A stretch of 64,000 nt of DNA from contig NZ_PZJM01000007.1 of NCBI RefSeq assembly GCF_003206045.1, forward strand, positions 1 to 64,000, given 5' to 3'. Numbering within the stretch: the stretch's first letter is position 1; every line of letters begins with the position of its first letter. Of this stretch, positions 54,737-63,599 are shown piece by piece. Origin of the DNA: Salinicola lusitanus. GTDB lineage: Bacteria; Pseudomonadota; Gammaproteobacteria; Pseudomonadales; Halomonadaceae. Made by a program: the position numbers and the translations under genes. The notes beneath the pieces were generated by a model. It did no database searches. It saw nothing but the letters and a program-made list of their open reading frames with translations, and was not told where the DNA came from.

Positions 54737-55212
54737 GTTGTTGTCCTTGGTGTTGGCCTTTGTGGGTAGGAAGCGCACATGAAGGGCATCGGCGAGCGGG
54801 GAGAGGATCCCGTGGCCTGGCGCCTGCGGTCATGGACCGATATGACGGTGGCCGACACTCGAGTAGCGCAGTTCCTGAGATATTTTTAACATTTTTGGGT
54901 TTTGCTCGTCACTTATTGTTTTTCTTTTAACAAGCCCATAAAGTAGTTTTGGGCCGTGGGTAGGCCTATATATGGTGTTTTTCAGGCTACTTCGTTACCA
55001 GACTTGCTTGTGTCAAGCCGGTGTCGGTCGACGGTGTAGATGAAAAAATAGTCACAAAATCAAGACGGCCATGCCGTAGGCCCTGTTTGAAAAATCGATG
55101 AGCGTCGTTCAGCCAAGGCAAGAATCGGCGCGAAGACGCCGTGTGGGTGAGCGCAGGGATTTTTCAGACCAATCGAACAACGATGTCACAACAAACAAGG
55201 TAGGGGGATCGC
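54737..55212. promoter_or_regulatory. Divergent promoter region, nupC-deo operon versus tsx
   Basis: This 476-bp gap has no plausible gene. Its middle (about 54880-55060) is AT-rich, with TTTTTAACATTTTT, TTTTCTTTTAAC and CCTATATATGG. It must hold both promoters and presumably DeoR and perhaps CRP sites; I could not pick a convincing palindrome by eye. Its tsx-proximal part (55081-55186) is a repeat-like element described separately. Confidence 0.55.
55081..55186 (+). repeat. Dispersed intergenic repeat-like element, copy A
   Basis: This ~105-bp stretch upstream of tsx shares an ordered skeleton with the reverse complement of 62410-62510. The shared blocks are GAGCG, GGCAA, CGAAG, ACGCCGT, a later GAGC, a TTTT-containing block and CAACG-A-TGT, with similar spacing. 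The two copies are diverged. Such elements often carry hairpins. Whether it is a named family cannot be settled here. Confidence 0.45.
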
Positions 55213-56220
55213 ATGATAGAGCGACTTGCATGGCCGAGGGTGGATTCGGTGCGGCCGGCAGACGGGGGAATTCGTCATTCGCGACTGACACTGGCGGCAG
55301 GGTTGGGGGCGATGCTGCTCGCCGTCTCTCCGGCCTGGGCCGCCGATGACCAGGGCGGTGCGCCGGTCATCGAGCAGGAGACGCCGGACGAGGGGCCGAC
55401 CGCCGAAGGGCAAACCGCCGATGGCCCCTATCTTTCCGACTGGTATCATCAGAACCTCACCGTCATCGGCAGCAAGAATATCCGATTCGGGCCGCAGCAG
55501 GTCGACGATATCTATCTGGAGTACGAGTTCTTCGGTCGCAAGGGGCCGCTGGATCTCTACGGCTATATCGATTTTCCGAAGTTCTTCGGCGTCGGCAACG
55601 CGGCGGACAGCGGCATCTTCGACAAGGGGTCGCCGGTGTTCATGGAGCTGGAGCCGCGCCTCTCCATCGATGACATGACCGGCCAGGACCTCAGCTTCGG
55701 CCCGTTCAAGGAGTGGTTCGTCGCCTTCGACTACATCTTCGACTGGGGGCACACCACCGAGAGCCGCCAGAACACCCTTTATGCCGGCCTGGGCACCGAT
55801 ATCGACACCGGCTCGCCGCTCGGGCTCTCGTTCAATCTCTACAAGCGTCGCCAGTGGGAAAACTACGGCGCCGCCAACGAGCACTCCTGGGATGGCTATC
55901 GCGCCCAGTTGAACTACTCCTACCCGCTGGGCAGCTTCGATAACGGTGCGTCGCTGGTCTACGTCGGTTTCACCAACCACGACTTCGGTTCGGACCTGGG
56001 CGACAACGACCCGACCCGTACCAACGAATCGACCGTGGCGACCAACGTGCTGCTGTATCAGTTCACGCATCTGCGGTTCATGGCAGTGGCGCGTTACTTC
56101 CACAACGGCGGCCAGTGGAACGATGGCGAGATGGCGCCGTTCCCCAACAGTCACGGCGACAGTTTCGAGTTGCGCTCCACCGGCTGGGGTTACTACTTCG
56201 GCGTCGGCTGGCAGTTCTAA
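55213..56220 (+). CDS. tsx: Nucleoside-specific outer-membrane channel, Tsx family
   Basis: This 335-residue protein has a long signal peptide ending in SPAWA (about residue 43) and a 12-stranded-barrel-type sequence ending in aromatic Phe (GWGYYFGVGWQF). WYHQNLTVIGSKNIRFGPQQ and DLYGYIDFPKFFG match Tsx. An acidic Gln/Glu/Gly linker (residues 44-70) separates signal and barrel. GGGGGAT precedes the ATG. It should supply nucleosides to NupC. Confidence 0.92.
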   Translation: MIERLAWPRVDSVRPADGGIRHSRLTLAAGLGAMLLAVSPAWAADDQGGAPVIEQETPDEGPTAEGQTADGPYLSDWYHQNLTVIGSKNIRFGPQQVDDIYLEYEFFGRKGPLDLYGYIDFPKFFGVGNAADSGIFDKGSPVFMELEPRLSIDDMTGQDLSFGPFKEWFVAFDYIFDWGHTTESRQNTLYAGLGTDIDTGSPLGLSFNLYKRRQWENYGAANEHSWDGYRAQLNYSYPLGSFDNGASLVYVGFTNHDFGSDLGDNDPTRTNESTVATNVLLYQFTHLRFMAVARYFHNGGQWNDGEMAPFPNSHGDSFELRSTGWGYYFGVGWQF

Positions 56221-56394
56221 CCTGGCGGGGAGGGATTCGCCGACGGGGAGCCTGCGGGCTCCTCGCTGCGTTACAGGGTATGATCATCGACCGACGGCAA
56301 TACCGCGCTGCCTGCTGCGCCTCCAAGGAGGAGTCCTGCCGTGCGAGACACTGTCGCGACACCCTGATCTGGAAGATGATGTCGGGAGAACCCC

Positions 56395-57171
56395 ATGAAT
56401 GGCCGCAGCGCCGTAAGGCTCGAGAGACTCCGTGAAGCGATTCGGCGTCACGGTGCGCTTCCGTTGGCGGACGCGGCGACGCTGTGCGATGTCTCCGAAA
56501 TGACGGTGAGGCGGGATATCGCCGCCAGCAATGGCGCTATCGTCTCTTTCGGCGGCCATCTGGTGATGGCCGATAACCCCCAGTTCGCGGTCGCCTACAA
56601 TCTCGATGCGCAGAGAGACCGCTACGCGAAGGCCAAGCAACGTCTCTGCGAGGCGGTCGTGTCGATGATCGAGGAGGGTGATACCGTCTTTGTCGATTGC
56701 GGCACGACGTTGATGCCGTTCTGCGCGTTGCTGCCGCGCGAGATGAACGTGACCATCGTGACCTACGCCCTCAACGTGGCCAACGCGTTCAGCCAGCGCG
56801 ACATGCCCAACATGCGCTTGGTGGTGCTCGGGGGGCTCTACTACGCCGCTTCCGACTCCTTCGGCGGGCAGGACGTCACCACGGCGATTCGACGCCTGGG
56901 CATCAACAAGGCGTTGATCTCCGCCGCCGGCGTCCATGCCGAAAAGGGAGCCAGCTGTTTCCACTTCCATGAAGTGGCGCCCAAGCAGGCCGCCATCGAG
57001 CATGCGGAGCGCAGGATCCTGGTCGCCGACGAGAGCAAGCTCGACGTGATGCGTGCGGCATTTTTTGCCGAACTGTCGGATTTCGACACCCTGCTGACCA
57101 GTGGCGATCCCGGCCGGACCTGGCGCGACCGGATGCCCGCAGAGGTGGGCGCGAAGATCGACGTGGTCTAA
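56395..57171 (+). CDS. deoR: DeoR-family repressor
   Basis: This 258-residue regulator has the DeoR N-terminal HTH (LPLADAATLCDVSEMTVRRDIAA) and the DeoRC sugar-phosphate sensor (GDTVFVDCGTTLMPFCALLP, ILVADESKLD). Placed after tsx and close to the nupC-deo operon, it is probably the deoxyribose-5-phosphate-responsive repressor of both transcripts. Identification as DeoR itself rests on similarity and context. Confidence 0.88.
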   Translation: MNGRSAVRLERLREAIRRHGALPLADAATLCDVSEMTVRRDIAASNGAIVSFGGHLVMADNPQFAVAYNLDAQRDRYAKAKQRLCEAVVSMIEEGDTVFVDCGTTLMPFCALLPREMNVTIVTYALNVANAFSQRDMPNMRLVVLGGLYYAASDSFGGQDVTTAIRRLGINKALISAAGVHAEKGASCFHFHEVAPKQAAIEHAERRILVADESKLDVMRAAFFAELSDFDTLLTSGDPGRTWRDRMPAEVGAKIDVV

Positions 57172-57290
57172 TCATCCTGCTTTTGGTAGAGATATCTGGC
57201 GGATAATACCTGTTTTCAGTAGGAGGAATTCGTGTCGGCCTAGGGGTAGGATGGCCAGACTTCCTACGTTTCGAACAGGTGCCCGGATCG

Positions 57291-58775
57291 ATGTCTGCTA
57301 CCTCACCGTCTTCTCAGAATCCCGCCGTATCGCTTCGCCCACCCGCCGACGCCAGCTACTACGCCGCCTCGATCGTCGGCTTCGATGCCGCTGATGCCGG
57401 CCGCTACGCCTTGCGTTCCCCCGCCACCGGGGAGGTGATCGCCGAGGTCGCCGACTGCGGCGTGGCGCAGGCGAAGCTGGCTGTCGACAACGCCCAGCGC
57501 GGCTTCGAGGCGTGGCGCAGGACCACCGCCTTCGAACGGTCAGCTCTGCTCAAGGCGTGGCACCAGGCGATGATGGAAGCCAAGGAAGTCCTCGCCGTCA
57601 CCATGTCCCGGGAGATGGGCAAGCCGATCCGCGAAGCCCGCGGTGAAGTGGACTACGCAGCCAGCTTTCTGGAGTGGTACGCGGAACAGGCCAAGCGTGT
57701 CGATGGCGACATTCTGCCCAGCCAGCATCCGGACAAGCGCCTTGCCGTGCTGCGTCAGCCGGTCGGCCCGGTACTCGCCATCACGCCGTGGAACTTCCCG
57801 GCCGCGATGATCACCCGCAAGGTGGCGCCGGGGCTGGCGGCCGGCTGCTCGGTGATCGTCAAGCCGGCGGAGCAGACGCCGATCACGGCGCTGCTGCTGG
57901 CTCGGCTCTGGCAGCAGGCCGGCGGGCCGGCGGAGGTGTTCCAGGTGATCACCGCCGAACGGCCGGCAGCGGTCAGCGACGTGCTGATGGAAGACCGACG
58001 CATCCGCAAGGTGACCTTCACCGGTAGCACGCCGGTTGGCAAGCATCTCTACGCCAAGTCCGCCGCCACCATGAAGCGCATGTCGCTGGAACTGGGTGGG
58101 CATGCGCCGTTTCTGATCTTCGACGACGCCGACATCGAGGCCGCGGTGGCCGAGGTGATGGCGAGCAAGTTCCGCAATGGTGGCCAGACTTGCGTCTGTG
58201 CCAACCGCATCTACGTTCAGCGTGGCATTCTCGACGCCTTCTCCGAGCGTCTGACGGCCGCGGTCGACGAACTGCGCGTGGGGCAGCCGGAAGACGAGAC
58301 GACCCAGATCGGTCCGCTGGTCAGCCAGGCGGGGCGCGACAAGGCGCAGTCTCATATCGACGATGCCCTGGCCAAAGGAGCCCGTCGCCTGACGGCCGAG
58401 CGTGAGGTCGACGGGTTCTTCGTTGCGCCGACGGTGCTCGCGGACGTTACCAATGACATGCAGGTCATGCAGGAGGAGACCTTCGGTCCCGTCGCCCCGC
58501 TGGTTGCCTTCGACAGCGAGGAGGAGGCGGTCGCCGCCGCCAACGCCACGCCGTTCGGTCTCGCCGCCTATCTGTGGACCCGCAACCTGGGGCGGGCGGC
58601 GCGCGTTTCCGAAGCGCTGGACTACGGTATCGTCGGTGTCAATGACGGTGCGCCTTCCGTGCCCCAGGCGCCGTTCGGCGGCGTCAAGGATAGCGGGCTG
58701 GGCCGCGAGGGGGGGCGTTACGGCATCGACGAATATCTCGACACCAAGTTCGTCTCGACGCGGCTGGATGGCTGA
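57291..58775 (+). CDS. NAD(P)-dependent aldehyde dehydrogenase, succinate-semialdehyde-type
   Basis: This 494-residue enzyme has the ALDH active site intact: general-base Glu in LELGGHAPFL and nucleophile Cys301 in NGGQTCVCANRIYVQ, whose form is that of GabD-type enzymes; TPWNFPAAMITRK and GSTPVGKHL are cofactor-site segments. ATG 57291 was chosen; GTG 57279 lies in frame upstream. It stands 5 bp before a PucR regulator and near a dehalogenase, so the aldehyde may come from an amine or amino-acid pathway, which is unproven. Confidence 0.92.
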   Translation: MSATSPSSQNPAVSLRPPADASYYAASIVGFDAADAGRYALRSPATGEVIAEVADCGVAQAKLAVDNAQRGFEAWRRTTAFERSALLKAWHQAMMEAKEVLAVTMSREMGKPIREARGEVDYAASFLEWYAEQAKRVDGDILPSQHPDKRLAVLRQPVGPVLAITPWNFPAAMITRKVAPGLAAGCSVIVKPAEQTPITALLLARLWQQAGGPAEVFQVITAERPAAVSDVLMEDRRIRKVTFTGSTPVGKHLYAKSAATMKRMSLELGGHAPFLIFDDADIEAAVAEVMASKFRNGGQTCVCANRIYVQRGILDAFSERLTAAVDELRVGQPEDETTQIGPLVSQAGRDKAQSHIDDALAKGARRLTAEREVDGFFVAPTVLADVTNDMQVMQEETFGPVAPLVAFDSEEEAVAAANATPFGLAAYLWTRNLGRAARVSEALDYGIVGVNDGAPSVPQAPFGGVKDSGLGREGGRYGIDEYLDTKFVSTRLDG

Positions 58776-58780
58776 CCGCC

Positions 58781-60361
58781 GTGTCGGTTGACGGAACCGA
58801 CCTGAAGCGGCCGCCGGTCGAGCTCGACCTGGCCACGGCGCTGCGCGAGACCAATCTGCGTCACGCTCGCGTGGTGGCCGGCGAGCGTTCGTTGGATCGG
58901 CCGTTGCGCTGGGTGCACATGGTCGATCATCCCGATATCGTCGCCTGGGTTCGCGAGGGTCAACTGCTGTTGACCACCGGTTACCACTGGCCCGACGAAC
59001 CTGCCGCCGAGCGCTCGCTGATCGAGGCGCTGGTGAAGAAGGGGCTCGCCGGCGTGGCGCTGGCGGTGCCGAGGTTTCTCACTGCCTTTCCCGAGACCAG
59101 CCGTCGCGTCGCCGAATCGCTGGATTTCCCGCTCCTGGAGATTCCCTGGGATGTACCGTTCAGCCAGATCACCGAGGAGGTGCACGCCTGGCTGATCGCC
59201 CGTCAGGGGCAGTTGATCGCCCAGGCGGAAAGGATTCATCGCGATCTCACCCGGTCGGCGCTGACTGCGCGCAGTCTGGGCGATATCGCCACGGCATTGA
59301 GCCTGTTGCTCGAGCGGGACGTGCTCTTTACCGGTCTGGAGGGTGAATGGCTGGGAGGTAGCGCCGAACTCGACACGAGGCGCCTGCCGACATCGGCCAT
59401 GCTGGCCGATGCCCAGTTCCTGACCTCGGTCTCGGCGCGCTCTCTGGGCGAGGAGGGCGATGGCCGAATGCTGGCCTGTCCGGTACGGATTCTGGAGATG
59501 CCGGCCGCCACGCTGTGGATCGACGAGACGGCGTCTCCCGTCGGCGAGCTGGAACGGCGCGCCGCCGAGCAGGCTGCCCTGATCTCTGCACTGCACCTGT
59601 CCCACCAGCGGGCGCTGCAGGCACAGGAGACCCGGCTCGGCTACGCCTTCGTCGACTCGTTGCTGGAAGGGCGGTTCGAGCCCACCCCGGCCGCGCTGGA
59701 GCGGGCGTCGCTGCAGGGGTGGGACCCCCGAGCCGGCTACCATGTCTGCGCCATCCTGCTCAACGAGCCGGTGCCGCTGAGCCGAGACGGGCTGCTGCGT
59801 CGGGAGCGATGGGAGCGTCGCCTGAGGGAGCTGCTCGAGACCCAGGGCCTGCCGCCGCTGATCTCCGTCTCGCTCAACCAGTTGCTGTTTCTGGTTCGCA
59901 CCGACATCTCGACCGCAATGCTGTGGCGCGAACTCAACGATGGCGCGGCGGCCATGGCGATCAGTCGCGAAGCGCGGGGGGCGACAGCCATCGCCGAGGG
60001 CGCCGGCGACGTGGCGCGCCTGCTGCCCTCCCTCAGGCCGGGAGAACGCCGGGATTTCGAAGCCTTGCTGTTCGACCGGGTGCTGGAGGGCGATGCCGAG
60101 GCGCGACGACTGTTCCTCGAACGCATCTCCCGTGCCCTGGGGCAGGGCGCGCGGCGGCAGAGTGCTGTCGAGACGCTCTCGGCGCTGGCGGACAGCGGCT
60201 TCCAGCTGGCGCAGACCGCCCGGGCGCTCGATATCCACATCAGCACGCTGCGTTACCGGATCGAGCGATTGGAGACGGCGCTGGGCATGCCCCTGAACGA
60301 CGCCGACGCCAGACTGCAGCTCCAGGTCGCCATACGCCTGCTCAACACGGAGTCCGGTTGA
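58781..60361 (+). CDS. PucR-family transcriptional regulator
   Basis: This 526-residue regulator starts with GTG at 58781, five bases after the ALDH stop. An N-terminal PucR domain (VVAGERSLDRPLRWVHMVDH, EGQLLLTTGYHW) is followed by a long middle region and a C-terminal PucR HTH (QTARALDIHISTLRYRIERLE). It probably controls the ALDH gene, whose transcript it likely shares. The effector is unknown. Confidence 0.9.
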   Translation: MSVDGTDLKRPPVELDLATALRETNLRHARVVAGERSLDRPLRWVHMVDHPDIVAWVREGQLLLTTGYHWPDEPAAERSLIEALVKKGLAGVALAVPRFLTAFPETSRRVAESLDFPLLEIPWDVPFSQITEEVHAWLIARQGQLIAQAERIHRDLTRSALTARSLGDIATALSLLLERDVLFTGLEGEWLGGSAELDTRRLPTSAMLADAQFLTSVSARSLGEEGDGRMLACPVRILEMPAATLWIDETASPVGELERRAAEQAALISALHLSHQRALQAQETRLGYAFVDSLLEGRFEPTPAALERASLQGWDPRAGYHVCAILLNEPVPLSRDGLLRRERWERRLRELLETQGLPPLISVSLNQLLFLVRTDISTAMLWRELNDGAAAMAISREARGATAIAEGAGDVARLLPSLRPGERRDFEALLFDRVLEGDAEARRLFLERISRALGQGARRQSAVETLSALADSGFQLAQTARALDIHISTLRYRIERLETALGMPLNDADARLQLQVAIRLLNTESG

Positions 60362-60425
60362 ACGCCAGCCGAAGCATAGACATACGACTCTGGAAACGCA
60401 TTTCGACACTACCCGAGAGAACACC

Positions 60426-61142
60426 ATGCAATTGACGGATTTCACCACCCTGACCTTCGACGTCTACGGCACCCTGATCGACTGGGAGAGCGGCATGGTC
60501 GCCGGGCTGCAGCCGCTGCTGCAGCGCACCGGGCTGAGCCTGAGCCGCGACCAGGTGCTCGAGGCGCACGCCCGACATGAATCGACCCAGCAGCGTTACA
60601 CGCCACACCTGCAGTATCGGCTGCTGTTGGCGGTCGTCTACAAGCGCCTGGCGGAAGAGTGGGGCGTGGCGGTCAACCATGACGAGTGCCTGGCCTACGG
60701 TGACTTCGTCAAGCAGTGGCCGGCCTTCGCCGACACGGCGGAGGCGCTTGGCTATCTCAAGCAGCACTACAAGCTGGTGGTGCTATCCAACGTCGACAAC
60801 GAGAGCTTCGCTTACAGCCAACGCAAGCTTGGCGTCGAGTTCGATGCGGTCTACACGGCGGAGGACATCGGTTCCTACAAGCCGGCGGCGCGCAACTTCG
60901 ACTATATGCTGGAAAAACTCGGTGAGCGCGGGATCGACAAGTCGAAAATCCTGCATACCGCCGAGAGCATGTTCCACGATCACCAGCCGGCCAACCGCTA
61001 TGGACTGGCCAACTGCTGGATCTATCGTCGCCACGACAAGGAAGGCTTCGGCGCGACCATGAATCCCGGCGACATGCCGACGGTCGACTTTCGCTTCAAC
61101 AGCATGGCGGCGCTCGCCGAGGCGCATCGCGAGTTGGCGTGA
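60426..61142 (+). CDS. Haloacid dehalogenase type II-like hydrolase
   Basis: This 238-residue HAD-superfamily hydrolase has the nucleophile Asp12 in LTFDVYGTLIDWE, motif II Ser in VVLSNVDNE, motif III Lys in GSYKPAARNFDY and a motif IV-like AESMFHDHQPA. The DVYGT form and the insert match (S)-2-haloacid dehalogenase-like proteins. Actual dehalogenation is not implied; relatives act on phosphorylated or unknown substrates. It lies 64 bp after the PucR gene and may belong to that operon. Confidence 0.85.
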   Translation: MQLTDFTTLTFDVYGTLIDWESGMVAGLQPLLQRTGLSLSRDQVLEAHARHESTQQRYTPHLQYRLLLAVVYKRLAEEWGVAVNHDECLAYGDFVKQWPAFADTAEALGYLKQHYKLVVLSNVDNESFAYSQRKLGVEFDAVYTAEDIGSYKPAARNFDYMLEKLGERGIDKSKILHTAESMFHDHQPANRYGLANCWIYRRHDKEGFGATMNPGDMPTVDFRFNSMAALAEAHRELA

Positions 61143-61148
61143 TCGCCT

Positions 61149-61706
61149 TCAGCGAAGTGCCCCCCACACCTGCGCTTCGCTGATGCCCAGCGCCTCGAAC
61201 TCCGCCTGCCTCAGTGGCGCTTCGTCGAGCAGGAAGAATTCGTCTAGCTGTGGCGGGGCGACGTCGGTCTCCGAAAGCATGGCGTGAACCTGGCCACGGT
61301 GATGCGTCTAGTGGACGAAGAGATGCGCCAGCACGCGATGTGCTGGCTCGAGCTGTCGACGGTCGGCCCGCTCGAGCGTGACGTTGTCGGCGAGCGTCGA
61401 AGGCTTCAGCTCGTCGCAGACAGCGATCAGTCGTCGGTCCAGCATCTCCTGCGCCGGCAGAAGCGTATCGATGCGCGCGTGCGGTGTCTCGTCCTCGAAC
61501 GCCCGCTGACCGAGCGTGCCCCCCTCGAGCGCGTCGATGTAGTAGGCGTCGACGACCAGGATATGGTTGAGCGTGGCATGGATCGACGGGAAAAAGCTGC
61601 TGCGCCTGGCCTGTAGCTCGGCCACCGACAATCTGGCGCAGGCCTCCAGCAGGCGATGGTTCGACCACAGATTGCAGTAGGCCTGATGGCGAAAGTGTTG
61701 GATCAT
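61149..61706 (-). pseudogene. DinB-family protein interrupted by in-frame amber codon
   Basis: The frame from ATG 61706 reads MIQHFRHQAYCNLWSNHRLL and continues to VLAHLFVH, where TAG (61308-61310) interrupts it. Beyond the stop the same frame goes on with THHRGQVHAMLSET, QLDEFFLLDEAPLRQAEFEA, and ends ALR at a TGA (61149-61151). That matches the metal-ligand HQTHHRGQVHAML of DinB proteins with only the Gln codon CAG changed to TAG. The full frame would be 185 residues. The truncated 132-residue product lacks the last metal-binding histidines. This is a recent nonsense mutation or a base-calling error; suppression or readthrough is less likely. Confidence 0.88.
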
Positions 61707-61750
61707 GACAGGATTACCTCGCGCTTCTCTTCGGCATCGCAGGAGTCGTC

Positions 61751-62383
61751 ATGGAAATCCTACACGGTTTGGTCGTCATCACCTTCGTGCATCTGCTGGC
61801 GGCCGCCTCGCCGGGGCCGGACTTCGTCCTCGTCACCCAACAGACGCTCAACCACGGCAAGCGCATCGGCCTGCTGTGCAGCCTGGGCATCGCGCTGGGC
61901 CTGTCGATCCACATCGTCTATTCCGCCTTCGGGCTAGCCGCGGTGATCGCCAATTCCGCGGAAGCGCTGTGGGCGATCAAGCTGCTGGGCGGGGCCTACC
62001 TTCTCTATCTTGGGATCAAGGGGGTGCGCTCACGGCCGGCTGCCGTGACGGCTAACATCGGTGACGCCCCGGTGGTGGCGCCGCGCTCGGCGCTGCGCAC
62101 CGTCGGCACCGGGTTTCTCTGCAACGCGCTCAATCCCAAGGCACCCATCTATTTCGTCTCGCTGTTTACCATCGTGCTGTCGCCGTCGATGCCGCTATAC
62201 CAGATCGCCATCTACGGCGCCTGGATCATGCTCATCCAACTGGGTTGGTTCTCGGCGGTGGCACTGTTGCTCTCCACGCCGCCAATTCATCGTGCGTTCA
62301 AACGCTTCAGTCACTGGATCGACCGGGTGCTGGGGCTGGCGATGGTGGCGTTGGGTATCAAGGTGCTGACGACGCGGGTGTGA
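61751..62383 (+). CDS. LysE/RhtB-family amino acid exporter
   Basis: This 210-residue protein with about six membrane spans starts MEILHGLVVITFVHLLAAAS, followed by the family motif PGPDFVLVTQQTLNHGKRIG and GTGFLCNALNPKAPIYFVSL. It should export an amino acid or derivative such as homoserine or threonine; the substrate is not deducible. It is divergent from the broken DinB gene across 44 bp. Confidence 0.9.
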   Translation: MEILHGLVVITFVHLLAAASPGPDFVLVTQQTLNHGKRIGLLCSLGIALGLSIHIVYSAFGLAAVIANSAEALWAIKLLGGAYLLYLGIKGVRSRPAAVTANIGDAPVVAPRSALRTVGTGFLCNALNPKAPIYFVSLFTIVLSPSMPLYQIAIYGAWIMLIQLGWFSAVALLLSTPPIHRAFKRFSHWIDRVLGLAMVALGIKVLTTRV

Positions 62384-62409
62384 TCCCCGACCCACGCCTG
62401 CGTTCGCCC

Positions 62410-62510
62410 ACATTGCGTTGAAATCCGGCTCAAAATGCTCGTTTACTGCCCGTAAACGGCGTTTCTTCGACGGAGTTTGCCTCCAGGGGTATCGCTCGCG
62501 ACGTCCGTCG
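62410..62510 (-). repeat. Dispersed intergenic repeat-like element, copy B
   Basis: Read on the minus strand, this ~100-bp stretch shows the same ordered blocks as 55081-55186 (GAGCG, GGCAA, CGAAG, ACGCCGT, GAGC, TTTT, CAACG-A-TGT). It contains the hairpin GTTTAC-TGCCC-GTAAAC. It lies in the LysE-adenine deaminase gap and is in opposite orientation to copy A. Confidence 0.45.
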
Positions 62511-62587
62511 GCACCTCGCCGACGCTTTCCTCGCCGACTCATTTTCGGCATCCTGAATCGCATTCCATCAACCGGCGAGGAAAGCTC

Positions 62588-63580
62588 ATGGAGACTTGGT
62601 TGCGTGAACTGCCCAAGGTCGAACTGCATCTGCATATCGAGGGTTCGCTGGAGCCGGAGTTGATGTTCTCGCTGGCGGCGCGCAATAACGTGGCGCTGCC
62701 TTACGATACCGTGGACGAAGTGCGCGCGGCCTACGATTTCAGTGATCTGCAATCTTTTCTGGATCTCTACTACCAGGGTATGCGGGTGCTGCACACCGAG
62801 CAGGATTTCCATGATCTGGCTATGGCGTACCTCGAGCGCGCCCACGAAGAGGGCGTGGTGCATGTCGAATTGTCATTCGATCCCCAGGCGCATCTGAACC
62901 GGGGAGTTGAGCTGGCGATCCCGTTCGAGGGGTTGCGCCGCGCCATGCGAGACGCACAGCGCCGCTGGGGCATGACCACGGCACTGATCATGAGCTTTCT
63001 GCGCGATCGTGATGCGAGCGAAGCGATGGACGTGCTCGAGAAAGCAGCACCCTTCTACGAGTCGATCGACGCGGTGGGGCTCGATAGCGCGGAGGTGGGC
63101 AATCCGCCGGCCAAGTTCGCGGCGGTATTCGAACGGGCCAAGGCGCTGGGCATTCCTCGCGTAGCGCACGCAGGGGAGGAGGGGCCGGCGGCCTATATCA
63201 GCGAAGCGTTGGACGTACTCGATATCTGTCGGGTCGATCACGGCGTTGCCTGCTTGCAGGATGAGGCGCTGCTGGAGCGTCTGCGCGAGTCCCAGATCCC
63301 GCTGACCGTCTGTCCGCTTTCCAATGTGCGATTGAAGGTCGTTCCGACGATGGCCGATCATCCGTTGCCCGCGATGATCGAGCAGGGGGTGAAAGTCACG
63401 CTCAATTCGGACGATCCGGCCTATTTCGGTGGCGGCGTGCTGAATAATTACCTGGCGTGTTTCGAAGCCTTCGACTGGGATCGGGAGCTTTTCAAGCAGT
63501 TGGCGGGTAACGCGATCGAAGTCGCGTTCATGTCGGAGACTCGCCGCAGCGAGCTCTTGGAAAGGCTATCGACCTGCTGA
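62588..63580 (+). CDS. Adenine deaminase (adenosine deaminase-like family)
   Basis: This 330-residue metal-dependent amidohydrolase converts adenine to hypoxanthine. Metal ligands His14 and His16 lie in ELHLHIEGSLEPELMF; further sites are AHAGEEGPAAYI, DHGVACLQDE, LTVCPLSNVRLK and LNSDDPAYFGGG. The HIEGSLEPELMF form and GLDSAEVGNPPAKF are those of the adenine deaminases that were once annotated as adenosine deaminase (as I recall from Pseudomonas). ATG 62588 follows GAGGAAAG. It complements the nucleoside salvage genes upstream. Confidence 0.88.
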   Translation: METWLRELPKVELHLHIEGSLEPELMFSLAARNNVALPYDTVDEVRAAYDFSDLQSFLDLYYQGMRVLHTEQDFHDLAMAYLERAHEEGVVHVELSFDPQAHLNRGVELAIPFEGLRRAMRDAQRRWGMTTALIMSFLRDRDASEAMDVLEKAAPFYESIDAVGLDSAEVGNPPAKFAAVFERAKALGIPRVAHAGEEGPAAYISEALDVLDICRVDHGVACLQDEALLERLRESQIPLTVCPLSNVRLKVVPTMADHPLPAMIEQGVKVTLNSDDPAYFGGGVLNNYLACFEAFDWDRELFKQLAGNAIEVAFMSETRRSELLERLSTC

Positions 63581-63599
63581 ACGGTTTCGAACTCCGCGC

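Noticed and set aside
56247-56262. GGAGCC-TGCG-GGCTCC hairpin after tsx as terminator
   Set aside because: The stem is only 6 bp with no T tract, and deoR follows on the same strand, so readthrough is likely.
62588-63580. Annotation as adenosine deaminase (add)
   Set aside because: The N-terminal motif HLHIEGSLEPE and the GLDSAEVGNPPAKF segment fit the adenine deaminase branch better than true adenosine deaminases.
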